From NCBI GenBank assembly GCA_963935595.1, contig OZ012544.1, positions 1,681,501-1,745,500 of the forward strand: 64,000 nucleotides of DNA. Direction: 5' to 3'. Positions 1-10,448 of the stretch are shown here, in pieces (positions within the stretch are counted from its first letter, which is position 1; every line of letters begins with the position of its first letter). Below the pieces are notes generated by a model. That model saw nothing but the letters and a program-made list of their open reading frames with translations. It ran no database searches and had not been told where the DNA came from. This stretch comes from Schoenobius gigantellus (taxonomy: Eukaryota > Arthropoda > Insecta > Lepidoptera > Crambidae). The position numbers and the translations under genes were made by a program.

Positions 1-409
1 GAACAAGATTCAAACGCAAAATAGTTATAGGCAGGACACAGGTCGTCCGGTGATTCAGCTTGCGCGTACCGGTTCGCTCAGCGTAAGACCAAGATGGATT
101 TTGAAGTTGGCTAACGATCTGTTTCAATATCCTCTATCTGTGGATCGGTTTAGATCGGTCAGATCAGTAGGATCGGTCGGATCGGATTCAATCTATCTTA
201 TTTATTTCTGGAGTTGTTTACTGAGGATAGGATTTTGACGTATATTGTATGGAGCTAATGTCAAATAGTTACCTATCGCTAGTAACGAATCCCACAGATA
301 GAATATTGAAGTCGGGGGTTAAGGTCGGTTCCAATTTTCTATCTAGAGAAGGGCTCACTACAGTTCAGTTACCAAGCAACCTTTGTCATTTAGGCCGGAT
401 TCAACCAAA
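1..409. other. Non-coding AT-rich leader, no gene seen
   Basis: No recognisable gene. A short run of imperfect GATCGG-containing copies (about 9-10 bp apart) lies near 141-190. The small open frames here have no family features and look like chance. Confidence 0.5.
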
Positions 410-431
410 CTCGTGTAAGTTTTTACACGAG
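410..431. repeat. Short perfect hairpin at Harbinger remnant edge
   Basis: CTCGTGTAA (410-418) and TTACACGAG (423-431) are perfect 9-bp inverted arms around a 4-nt loop. The same end sequence recurs inverted at 1181-1189, so this looks like two transposon termini meeting head to head. Confidence 0.6.
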
Positions 432-1189
432 AGTAAGCGCTGCTTATTCTAAGGGTAAGCTGATTTTGCATTTTACCAACGACTAATCTAAGAATAAGGT
501 ATCTACACGCGAGTTAATAATAACACGGGCGATTTTGGCGGTGTAAAAGGTTAATCTGAGAGTATAACGGCTGTCAAAGTAGTCACTTTTCAAATTATCT
601 TCGATTTTGTTTATTCGTAAATATTATTGAGTATTTTCAAGAATAATTCGAAGAAGATATTTATCAAAACCGCTCCACGATGGAACGTTTGAGAAATATG
701 ATAGAAGAATCCGACAGTGATGATGAATATGTGTCAAGACGTCCAAGGTGGATCAAGGATAGAGGCAATCACTTTGATGATTACTATGACCACGACTTTG
801 CTGTAAGATTTCGTTTATCCAAGGAAATCACTCTGTATTTGTTAGCTAAACTTGAACATAATGTTGAAATAACAGAAAACGCAAACGGGCAACCAAACAT
901 TACCTAGCATTACCTACATAGAAACTAGAAATTACATGTTGTCAACTTGACATTTCACTGTATTATCCTACAAAATTGAATTGTTGCGGCATTTCACGTC
1001 ATGCTAGGAGAAACAATAATAAATGCATTTTTGTCGGTTTATACTTTCATTCGACGTTCATTCATCAACGAAAGTATTACAATACCGAGTTTAGCGTACT
1101 CCTCGAGTACGTTGGAAAAACGCAAACGAAGATATCCGAGAGTAAATTCAATGAGTAAAATTATTCCCGTGATAGTTATACTCGTGTAA
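423..1189 (+). mobile_element. PIF/Harbinger-like DNA transposon remnant
   Basis: The segment is bounded by TTACACGAG (423) and its inverted copy CTCGTGTAA (ending 1189), and it contains the start of a HARBI1-like transposase. At about 770 bp it is much shorter than an autonomous Harbinger (several kb), so most of the transposase and the Myb-like gene are missing. I could not see a clean 3-bp target duplication, so the exact ends are tentative. Confidence 0.5.
680..907 (+). pseudogene. HARBI1-like transposase, N-terminal fragment
   Basis: The 75-residue frame starts at a good ATG and reads through an acidic stretch (EESDSDDE) into FDDYYDHDFAVRFRLSKE followed by a leucine-rich helix (LYLLAKLEH). 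This matches the conserved N-terminal region of PIF/Harbinger nucleases, which lies upstream of the DDE catalytic domain. The frame stops soon after, and no DDE-containing continuation is found downstream within the element, whereas family members run to roughly 350-450 residues. It is therefore a dead fragment. An alternative is a first exon whose later exons were deleted. The family assignment rests on motif recognition only. Confidence 0.65.
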
Positions 1190-2639
1190 CTTCGTATTTG
1201 GTTGAATCCAGCCTTAGTAAAATAATAAAAAACTTGCTGTCCCGGTGAACCTTGAAGATGACAGAAGCGACCGTCATTTTTCATACAAAATTACCATTAT
1301 TTCTCTTTATTTTTTTTTTTGCTTTTCTTTAGGATTTCCTCTATTATTTTTACTTTCTAACCACCCCTGCGTTAAGGCACATAAATGACAAAAATAAATA
1401 TTCAAATCGGTCATGCTGTATTTGCGTTAAAGCGAAACTTAACTTATGTTTTATATTTTACCGTTTTATTTTTTTTTTGTATATAACGAGCCATAATAAC
1501 TAACGAACGGAGATTAATTTTTATCCCATCAGAAACATAAATGTGAAAGTAAAGCCAAGTTAATATATAAAGGAATAATCATAATCCGAATTATTGCTCA
1601 AAGTGGCCACTTTTAGCAATAATTCGGATTATGATTATTCCTATACATACATTTAATATATGCCTGAATTGCCCAAAAAATCTGAAATATCTGTATTGAG
1701 TTCTTGACTGATCAATTTTTTGTAGAAACGTCTTTAATTTATCATAATTAATAAAAAAACTAATGGCGGCGCTAGTAGTAGGTACCGTGGCCCCTTAAGC
1801 TGTCAGTTTTGCCTCAGTCACTGACGAATAACCTATCGTCACCACCGAGTCATTGATCTTCAGTGATAAACTGGTTGACGTTTGCATTCCGATTCTCTCA
1901 TTCCGTCAGTAATGACTGAATTGATTGGTACATACTTACTTGAACGTGTAATGGATGCCCAAGAACTTTAATTTTCCCCGCATAATTTAAATTCCGGACA
2001 ATTTTTCCTCAAAACTTTAGCAAACATAAAAATCAAATTTTCAATACTAAATTCACCTTACAGTATTCGTCTTTAAGATACACGTCGTTTCGTCTAGTAG
2101 ATAGTAGACCTTTCCCCGGTCATCTGTTACTAGATAATAAACCCTTCCCAGGGTCCGAATGCTATAGACACACGCGCAACCCTTCAATTGAGGCTATTTG
2201 ACGCCGATAATTTATAGCGCGCTGGCCTCCACTTGAACGCAAAAATTGGAAAATTCGAAGAGGATTTTCACTCAGCAAAGGAACTAGCTAGCGAGTACCT
2301 GTGTCACGCAGTTTTTGTGAAGCAGGTCAGTCGCGTAATTCGTCGGACATCGCGACCCCTTCTGGGCCACCGACTCCTCATTGGATAGTAAGGTGACCCT
2401 TGTTTGTTTTCGTAAAAATAATTGCGTGACCTGAATTGATTGTACAATCTTAAGGTACCTGTTTTACCGCAAAACGCTGTGGATTTTTTTTGGGCGCTTT
2501 GTCTTGGCAAAGATTAGTTGAGAGACGTGAATAGGACTCTACCTGTGTCTGTGTACCTTGTCCAGTGACGCGTCTATTGCCGGCCTGTCTTTTTTGGAGG
2601 AGGAGGCTGTATCCGCAACGCATCAATGTGCTCGCACTA
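1190..2639. other. Gene-free AT-rich stretch with one hairpin
   Basis: No coding signal found. It contains the hairpin at 1571-1642 described separately and a C/T-rich pair of similar segments near 2092-2150 (GTAGACCTTTCCCCGG and AAACCCTTCCCAGGG). Confidence 0.4.
1571..1642. repeat. 72-bp near-perfect hairpin
   Basis: Arms of 28 bp (1571-1598 and 1615-1642) are exact reverse complements. The 16-bp centre is itself a near palindrome around GTGGCC, so the whole 72 bp can fold into one stem. Such a compact structure could be a tiny palindromic MITE or the stem of a small RNA precursor. The sequence alone does not decide. Confidence 0.75.
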
Positions 2640-2942
2640 ATACCGGAAGGAGACTCTGTACCAGGGTCGTGTGCATGGGTACCTCCCTCATACCTATTTC
2701 TGTCGCAAAGAAGCAGTGCTTGCATTGCTGTGTTCCGGTTTGAAGGGTAAGATATAGCACTGAGATTACTGGGTACCGTGACTTTGCATCTGATGTCACA
2801 AGTTGGCAACGTACACTGTGGTTCTTGTGGGGGTTGCAGTTTTACTGCGAATCTCACAGGAGCCATATGTATTATAGGTGATTATTACCACTTACCATCA
2901 GGTGGGCAGTTTGCTTGTTTGCCTACTTAGTAGCAATAAAAA
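2640..2942 (+). repeat. Dispersed lepidopteran repeat, family A, copy 1
   Basis: This copy shares the block from GACTCTGTACCAGGGTCG through GTGTTCCGGTTTGAAGGG to CCACTTACCATCAGGTGGGC with the copies at 51813-52052 and 55228-55627, and ends in an A-rich tail after GCAATAAAA. The left terminus present in the 55-kb copy is missing here. The family is non-coding. Confidence 0.7.
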
Positions 2943-3098
2943 AACACGAGTGCAAGGATTTTAGTCAGTTGGCTGTGGTGGCGGGATGGAATTCTTCAAA
3001 AACAATCGTCGAGCCCGATATCCTACTCTATCTATAGTGAGAAAGGACTCTACCTATAGTGAGCAAACGACCCATCTGATGTTGACTTTATTATGAGT

Positions 3099-3260
3099 GT
3101 TGGTAGCATTGCGGACCCGATGCTGGCCTTCTTATCGAGAGGTCCGCAGTTCGATCCTGCTATGTACCAATGTGTTTTTCAAATTTCATATATATATATT
3201 TTTATCGTATATTTATCCGACGCTCTTACGGCGAAGGAAAATATCGTGAGGTAAAAAAAA
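3099..3260 (+). mobile_element. tRNA-derived SINE, head portion
   Basis: The segment has a pol III B-box-like GTTCGATCC at about 3150, followed by ACCAATGTGTTTTTC and CGACGCTCTTACGG...GAAGGAAAATATCGTGAGG. The same order is found (on the other strand) in the full SINE at 20261-20553. The 3' half of the SINE is missing. Confidence 0.7.
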
Positions 3261-3728
3261 ATACAAGTGCACCAAGGTATATGAATTTATTTTTATTTTC
3301 TAAATAATATATAAATGATATGAAATAACATATATGACTGTGATAATATAATATAAGGATGTGATATAAAATGTATGAATGTAATTATTAAAGTATAACA
3401 TGTGTATTTAATGTATTTTTTAACACCCTTGCTAGTAAAGCTGATGTAATTCCACCGGTTTTAAATATCTAAAGCGGGTCATAAAAAACGCGTTTGTTAC
3501 CAAAGCAAATAGTTAAGTTATAGTCCATACAAATTCCATAACAGTATTATTTGCCATTTCAAATATGGAACTGATCGCCGCCGCACGACTCCAGATAATG
3601 AGCAGCGCGCTGTTGCTATTCAAATTTCGAACTAATCGCCGCGCGGCGCCAGTCAGTAGGCAGCGCTAGCGCGCTGTTAAAATGGCGGGAAAGCAACAGT
3701 GTGCATTCACAGATTGAATTTATTTAAA
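3261..3728. other. Gene-free stretch with degenerate GC-rich tandem pair
   Basis: It is mostly AT-rich. Two similar GC-rich segments near 3576-3616 and 3633-3678 (both run from ATCGCCGC to GCGCGCTGTT) look like an old tandem duplication. No gene seen. Confidence 0.4.
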
Positions 3729-6185
3729 ACTAGCTGTGCCCGCGAACTACGTTTCGCCATCAAAATGCTTAACACAGTGTTTAGTTCTTTCCTCCATTTT
3801 ATTCCATAATGATTCAACTTTATTTTGCCTTTCTTGAGCAGCGACCATTTCGAACTTAGGACAATTTTCGTAGGTTCGTAATGCTCTAGGTTCTCTTCAG
3901 GGCCTTTCATTTAATACCCATATTGCTGGGTTTGAAAAGCAACTTTTATCCGCCCTTTTTGAGCGGCGGCCATGTTGAATTTACGTCAATGTTGCTTCAT
4001 TCATAGTACTCTACTGATCAAGGCCTTTCATTTGATACACATATTGCTGGGTTTGGAAACGAACTTTTATCCGTTATCGAGCGGCGGTCATATTGATTTT
4101 TGTGTGATTTTCCTAGGTTCATAGTGCTCTACTCTTTAAAAGCCTTTCATGCAATGCCCGTATTGGTATGTTTGGAAACGAACTCTAATCCTCCTTTTTT
4201 GAGCGGTGGCCATGTCGAATTTCCATCAATGTGGCTAGATTCCTGATGCTCTGCTTTTCAAGGCCTTTCATTTTATACCCATATTACTGGGCTGGGAAAA
4301 GAACTTTTATCCGTCTTTTTTTATAACAACGGCCATGATGAATTTAGGGCGACTTTCTAAAGTTCATAATGCTCTACACTTGAAGACCTTTTATTTGATA
4401 CCCATATTGCTATAGATTTGGAAACGAACTTTTATCCACCTTTTTTTAACGGCGGCCATGTTGAATTAAGGACAATTTTCCTAGATTCATAGTGCTCTAC
4501 TCTTGAAGGCCTTTCATTTGATACCTATATTGCTAGGTTTGGAAACAAACTTTTATCCATTTTTTTAGGCGGCGGCCATGTTGAATTTATGTCAGTTTTC
4601 CTAGGTACCTAATGCTCTACTCTTCAAGGCCTTTTAATTTGACACCCATATTGCTTGGGTTTGAAAACAAACTTTTATCCTTTTTTTTGAGCGGCGGCCA
4701 TGTTGAATTTATGACAATTTTCCTAACTTCATAATGCTCTACTCTTCGAGGCCTTTCATTTGACACCCATATTGCTGGGTTTGAAAACAAACTTTTATCC
4801 TTTTTTTTGAGCGGCGGCCATGTTGAATTTATTACAATTTTCCTAACTTCATAATGCTCTGCTCTTCGAGGCCTTTCATTTGATACCCATATTGCTAGGT
4901 TTGGAAACGAACTTTTATCTACTTTTTTTGAGCAGGTACCTAATGCTCTACCCTTGGAAGCCTTTCATTTGATACCCATATTGCCAGGTTTGGAAACGAA
5001 CTTTTATCCATTTTTTTGAGCGGCGGCCATGTTGAATTTATGACAATTTTTCTAACTTCATAATGCTCTACTCTTTGAGGCCTTTCATTTGACACCCATA
5101 TTGCTGGTTTTGAAAACAAACTTTTATCCTTTTTTTGAGCGGCGGCCATGTTGAATTTATGTCGGTTTTCCTAGGTACCTCTTCAAGGCCTTTCATTTGA
5201 CACCCATATTGCTGGGTTTGAAAACAAACTTTTATCCTTTTTTTTGAGCGGCGACCATGTTGAATTTAGATCGATTTTCCTAGGTACCTAATGCTCTACT
5301 CTTTGAGGCCTTTCATTTGATGCCCATACCTATTGCTAGGTTTGGAAACGAACTTTTATCAAGTTTTTTGAGCGGCGGCCATGTTGAATTTAAGACAATT
5401 TTCCTAACTTCATAATGCTCTACTCTTCGAGGCCTTTTATTTGATACCCATATTGCTAGGTTTGGAAACGAACTTTTATCCACTTTTTTTGAGCAGCGGC
5501 TATGTTGAATTTAGATCGATTTTCCTAGGTACCTAATGCTCTACCCTTGGAGGCCTTTCATTTGATACCCATATTGCCAGGTTTGGTAACGAACTTTTAT
5601 CGGCAGTCATGTCGAATTAGGTCAACGTGGCTAGGTTCAATGTGTTCTACTCTTTAGGTCCTTCGTTCGATATCACTCTTCAACATTTCAAAAATTGTAC
5701 CGATTTTGTGAAAATTGGTCAAGAATTAAACCAACTATGACGTGATTATTGTCATAAAAATGCTTTATACATTGATTGTATGGCTTGATCCTATTGCCTG
5801 ACCACCACGGTAATACATAAGAAAAAACTTCTTGGTTGGCGAAATCCAGATGGGCACAGCCATTAACAGAAAAATTTAATCTTTCACGTGTTTCACGTGC
5901 TCCATGTTGATTTCTACGCATTGTTCGAAAATTTTATATGGTATTTTTTCACTAAAAATAAAAAGCGAATTTAAACAAATGAAATTATGCCTAAATGTTC
6001 TTCCGGAAAATTCTAAGCATTGTGGTGTAAGCCATATCAAATTCTGTCCAGTAGTTTCGGAGATCTTTCCGGACAAACAGATTATCGTGTTCTGCTAATG
6101 ATTTTAAGGCGACCTGTATATTTTTTTTCTTAATATTTCACAATTACAGATTTTTGTACCCCTACGGTTCTATTATATATAGAGA
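3729..6185 (-). mobile_element. Helitron-like non-autonomous element, copy 1
   Basis: Read on the minus strand it starts near 6185 with TCTCTATATATAATAG and ends at about 3729 with GCGGGCACAGCTAGTT. Terminal TC and CTAGT-type 3' ends beside a GC-rich segment are typical of lepidopteran Helitrons. No Rep/helicase gene is present. The element consists of a 5' unique part (about 5690-6185), a central tandem array and a short 3' unique part. A second copy lies at 27987-32450 on the other strand with the same ends in the same order, which supports the boundaries. Confidence 0.65.
3885..5660 (-). repeat. Tandem array, ~120-bp monomer, about 15 copies
   Basis: Each monomer carries GGCCTTTCATTTGATACCC, ATATTGCTGGGTTTGGAAAC, a T-run, GCGGCGGCCATGTTGAATTT and AATGCTCTACTCTT. 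The period is about 120 bp with small indels. Reading frames inside the array are by-products of the repeat. The array is internal to the Helitron-like element. Confidence 0.9.
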
Positions 6186-7612
6186 TAATGTTTTTTTTTC
6201 TGTTTCCTCGCAAATGTGTTAAAAAACGTCGTACGATATACGTGCGTATTGGTTATAACATCTTAATGCACTAATATCGTAATGTACTATTAACGATGAC
6301 TTGCATAATGTATCAATTTCTGAATTATTATTATTTATTTTATTGTTAAAGTAAATATTAGATTAGTGAACATAATAATAATGAATTATAATTTGGCAAC
6401 AATGGGTTTCATATTTGTGATAAAAATTGTAAACTAAGGCTTATTATTACGAAAGAAAAAATATTTTATAGTAACTACCTGATAATGTAGGAATTGTTTA
6501 ATTTTTTTTGGAAAATGAGAAAGAGAATTGTATAATTTAATGAATAAAATTTATAGGAATCAAATTAATACGAAATAAAATAATTTAATTAATACAAATG
6601 AAATATAATTGACAGTAATGTGCATGCTACATATTTTTAATTAATACCTATAATATTTGTATGCCACCACGGTGAAAACATGTTAAGCAATATGATTTTA
6701 AGACCTGCATTATATATAGATTTTATTTATTTATCTAGCTTGCTTACATGTACGTACATTATAGATAGTAAAATATTTAAAGTGAATCAGTACATGCACC
6801 CTGCAAGGGCACTGCTTTGCAAAATTAACCTAAATTTCTTTGTAGTTTAAAAATTAAAATATTCCATTAACAATGCGTAGTCAAAATGTTCGCCATATTT
6901 TAGAAGGGAGGATGGTAGTAGTTTCTGTCATGTTACTGAATTTGAATAATAATAAATTATATAATTACAACATTATTAAATGCTGTTTACATTACTAATG
7001 AAATAGAATTGTGATTAAATTTTTATCAATAAATGTCAATCAAGCCACGCATACAATTTATTTATGTATATATTATAAATGTCTTTTTTCGCTTTTATTT
7101 ATGATTGTCATTCTATTTTAACTAAAAAAATACTAATAAATGTCAATCAAGCCACGCATACAATTTATTTATTTATATATTATAAATGTCTTTTTTTCGC
7201 TTTTATTGATGATTATCATTCTATTTTAACTAAATATATATATTTAATTATTTGATATCAGTACATACAATTTAACTTAATTTTTGCAAATACTATTTGA
7301 TTGTCAGAATAGTATTTTATTTATGTAATTTTAAAGTGTTCACATGAAGTAATATTTTGTTAATCAATTGGCATTCAATTATACTATTTACTTGTTTAAT
7401 ATACAAATTAATATTACATATTTATTAGTAGACCTATCAAAATTGTCAAATTATTTATTATTATGTTAGATTTCAATTTGTATGAGAATATTTCAATTTG
7501 ATTATTATTATTATTTTTAGACTACACTTGTAGACAGTTATATTGTCTACATGTTACATATTTATATTTATAAAATTTGAGAATTAAATTTCGTCATATA
7601 CTTAAATGTTTC
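6186..7612. other. AT-rich gene-free stretch with 106-bp duplication
   Basis: No gene seen. Positions about 7030-7135 and 7136-7241 are a tandem duplication with a 106-bp offset (both contain TGTCAATCAAGCCACGCATA), differing at a few sites. Confidence 0.6.
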
Positions 7613-8515
7613 TTAAATTATACTTTTATCATTTAAATATTCGTCAATTGTGTAGTAGCTCTTTTTAATAAGTAAGTCTTTTATTTGCGCAATAAACCTA
7701 TTGTATTCAGATTCTTTTAATATTTCATATGGTAAGTTATTGTAAATTTTTATTGACATCACCAAAGGGCTAGTTGCATGTAATTTTAATAGAGATGCAG
7801 GCAGTATTAATTTATTTTTATTTTTTTCCCGAGCAGCGTATCTCATATTTGCATCTTCTCGTTTTGTGTAGAACTCCGGATGTTGGCGGACAATCTTGCA
7901 CATTTCCAATATGTACATGCTCGGTAAAGTAAGGATTTCACGTTTGATGAAGAAAGGTTTGCAACTTACTGTGTTTTTTATGTTTTCTAGAATTCTTATA
8001 AGTTTTTTTTGTTTAATAAATAATGATGTCATGTTTGTGCTATATCCCCATAGAATGATTCCATAATTTAGCCACGAATATGCATAGGCGTAGTACATTG
8101 CCAGCGCCGTTTGCGAATTTGTTGTTTTCTTTATTTCTCTGAATGCGTAAATAAAGGTAGCAATTTTTGATTGATTTTTTTTAATATGTAGTTTCCAACT
8201 GATATGTGAATCCAAAGTTATACCCAGTAAATTAGATTCACGAACAATATCTAAAGTTGTATCATCATATTTGAAGTTGATGTTTATAGGAAGCTTTTGA
8301 TGGGGGTAAAAACTAATAATTTTGGTTTTGTTAAAATTTATTTTTAAATTATGTTTGTTCATCCAGTTGGTTACTTTATCTAGTATATTTTTTAGTTGGA
8401 TATCAAGGTTATTACTATTTTTACATGATGTCAATATAGATACGTCGTCCGCAAACAGAACACACTGCTCGTCGACGACTTGGGGAAGGTCGTTTATGTA
8501 GAGGAGAACGTTTAT
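7613..8515 (-). pseudogene. CR1/jockey-type LINE ORF2, RT C-terminal part
   Basis: The frame encodes the end of a non-LTR reverse transcriptase. Reading down from about 8515 it opens with YINDLP and the catalytic FADD box (FADDVSIL, about 8440-8460), upstream of the first internal Met at 8434. It continues through the thumb region (NKHNLKINFNKTKIISF, LLGITLD) and the usual C-terminal extension to a stop at 7613. The endonuclease and the RT fingers are missing on its 5' side, where plus-strand SINE and R1 sequence begins. The ORF1 and endonuclease start at 9223-10441 are on the same strand and in the right order, so this is probably the distal part of the same broken element. No poly-A-like tail could be fixed. 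Confidence 0.8.
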
Positions 8516-8519
8516 GTAG

Positions 8520-8703
8520 ATTTTTTGTATATATTAATGTAATACCATGTTTCAAACAAATAAAATTATTATTATTATTATAACCAGCATACAGCTGCGA
8601 AGAAAATCAAAGGTATATGTTAGGTCGAAGAAATTCAAAGGTGTATGTTAGGTCGACGAATCTACACTGGGCCAGCATGGTTGACTAAGGCCTAAACATG
8701 CTC
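8520..8703 (+). mobile_element. SINE/LINE 3' tail fragments
   Basis: A short LINE-like 3' end with AATAAA followed by (ATT)n (8527-8582) abuts a SINE tail. That tail matches the full SINE: GGGCCAGCATGGTTGACTAAGGCCTAAAC (8670-8698). Inside it, GTATATGTTAGGTCGA is duplicated. No coding content. Confidence 0.6.
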
Positions 8704-9222
8704 GGCCTGGCGATCCCAACGTAGCGAGCTACGCGTGGCGTTGGGCGGCGGTGACCTCTCGCTGCCAGTCATTGTTAGTAAGATGCTGGCTAGTGAGAGG
8801 GAATGGGAGGCTGTCGCCTCCTTCTACGAGAATGTTATGACGCAGAAGGAGGAAGCGGAGAGGGAGCGTGAATGTGACCCAAGTGCTGCTCCTCTCCGAC
8901 GCAGACGGTTGGGCGGTAGAAGGCGGGCTTTCGCAGCCCACCTCCCATGACCGCCCTTGGTGTGGCCTGCGCGCTAGGGTGGCTCCTGATGCGCGTGATT
9001 ATAGGCCCCCCGTCTGGGTATTACCCCCATGTTCGGGGTAATAACCCCACAGGCGTAAAGACCCGGCCCGTAGCCGGCTGGGCTGTCCCGGGGTGGTTCG
9101 GAGAATTGGGGTTACCCAGACCCCGGATCACCCAACTATGGACAAGAAGAACATCGAGGTTGGTTTAGTGGGTATGCCCCGCAATCAGCTGGGCGAGTCC
9201 CACACACGCCTGTCGACTAGCC
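8704..9222 (+). pseudogene. R1-clade LINE 3' end (ORF2 tail plus 3' UTR)
   Basis: The first part encodes the last residues of an R1-type ORF2: ALGGGDLSLPVIVSKMLA, EWEAVASFYENV and an Arg-rich C-terminus ending at 8950. It is homologous to 14940-15162. The GC-rich 3' UTR follows, with TTTAGTGGGT...CCCACACACGCCTG, also seen inverted at 26174-26389. The fragment ends abruptly at about 9222 inside a LINE endonuclease frame of the opposite strand. It lacks an A-tail here, and no target duplication was seen. Confidence 0.75.
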
Positions 9223-9507
9223 ACTTAATGAGCCACCGCGAATTGCATTTTCTCGACTGAACGAACTACCAACCTGGTGGTTGCTAAAATTAAACATGAA
9301 CTGGTAGCTTTTAAGCCAATGTTCGGTTATACAAAAAATGTCTACTTTACTACTGTTCATGAATAACTCAACTTCCAGATCTTTGCCCATCATTCCTTGC
9401 ATGTTCTGGTGCACCAGGTTGATAAAATTTACATGTTTATTATATTCAAATGGGTCTTCCAGTACATTATCTAATAAACAATTTTCATTTTGTTCTTTAT
9501 TTAACAT
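9223..9507 (-). pseudogene. CR1/jockey-type LINE ORF2 start, endonuclease fragment
   Basis: The protein reads MLNKEQ..., then NLVHQNMQGM, VDIFCITEHWL and SFSRENAIRGGSL, the first conserved blocks of an apurinic-like (EEP) endonuclease. The E of TEHW is the metal-binding residue of that family. The frame is cut at about 9223, where an R1 3' end from the other strand abuts it, so the GDFN and SDH boxes are missing. It starts 50 bp after the ORF1 stop, the usual ORF1-ORF2 arrangement. The matching RT tail is probably 7613-8515. Confidence 0.75.
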
Positions 9508-9556
9508 TATGCAAGAGGATTTCTCTATTGTCTCAATACCTAATTTAAAGACTTAC

Positions 9557-10441
9557 TTACTTACTTCTACGTTGCTCAATAGGAGCAATTTTTGTAGCCA
9601 AGTTCTTGGCTGAGATATAAAAATAATATGATAGCGATTTTACTATTCGTCTCTTATAATAATTTGATAGACAATATCTATTATCTTTAGTCAAATACAA
9701 TCTATTTACATAATTATTGATGTCAATTAAATGAAATTTATTATTATGACATAAGGTACTTAACTTTAAATTCAATTTATATCTTACACTATTTTCCTCT
9801 TGTGACAAGTTGTTGTAATAAGGTAATGTGAACAAAATAATTTTTTGTACATTTAAATTATTTAATTTATTTAAGTAATGAGTCAGGACATTTTTGTTCA
9901 TATTACCTCTATTTGCAATAAATAACAACAATGTAGTAGACTGGTTAAATTCACATTCGATCACTTTTTTTAGTATGTCATAGTACGAAGCACCAGGCAT
10001 GCAATAGTTCATTATTGAATGTCCCATGTTTGTTAGAAGTTGGCCCATACCTATGCCAATGTCATCACTAAACATAACAATATTGTCACTTGTGACCACT
10101 GAAGTCTGTAGTAATTGTGCATAGTCAGCTGCTAGTGGCTGAGATACCATGTTGAGAGCAGGACACGCATGATCAGGTACAACATTATAAATTATTTGGC
10201 TATCCAATGTTAAGCTATCGTTAGTGGAACTTAAGGAGTGTTTGTCCAGTAAGGCCTGATATCTGTCTTCATTAAATTGACAAAGTGTGGCTAGCTCTGT
10301 GACTGATTGGATATGCTCCTTAATTTCATTTTGAGCATTGTAATAATTTTTTGTCATGTTTGCTAAAGAATTTTGCAAGTTATTAATGACATTATTTAAT
10401 TTTTGTATGTCCCTTTCATACATGTTTCTGCTCTCTCTCAA
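9557..10441 (-). CDS. LINE ORF1 protein, coiled coil plus SGNH-like domain
   Basis: The frame is about 290 residues, intact to its stop at 9557. The frame-opening codon is TTG, and the first ATG is six codons in (near 10423), so the true start is probably there. The N-terminal ~75 residues look like a coiled coil (YERDIQKLNNVINNLQNSL and heptad-like leucines). Residues about 125-260 resemble the SGNH/esterase-like domain of CR1-group ORF1 proteins: IVMFSDDIGIGMGQLL where a GDSL-type block I is expected, then TTLLLFIANRGN and IILFTLPYY. The block I Ser appears to be Asp, so catalysis is doubtful. ORF1 proteins bind LINE RNA in the cytoplasm and accompany it to the nucleus. Confidence is moderate for the fold and good for LINE ORF1. 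Confidence 0.65.
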   Translation of the reverse strand: MRESRNMYERDIQKLNNVINNLQNSLANMTKNYYNAQNEIKEHIQSVTELATLCQFNEDRYQALLDKHSLSSTNDSLTLDSQIIYNVVPDHACPALNMVSQPLAADYAQLLQTSVVTSDNIVMFSDDIGIGMGQLLTNMGHSIMNYCMPGASYYDILKKVIECEFNQSTTLLLFIANRGNMNKNVLTHYLNKLNNLNVQKIILFTLPYYNNLSQEENSVRYKLNLKLSTLCHNNKFHLIDINNYVNRLYLTKDNRYCLSNYYKRRIVKSLSYYFYISAKNLATKIAPIEQRRSK

Positions 10442-10448
10442 TTTTGAG

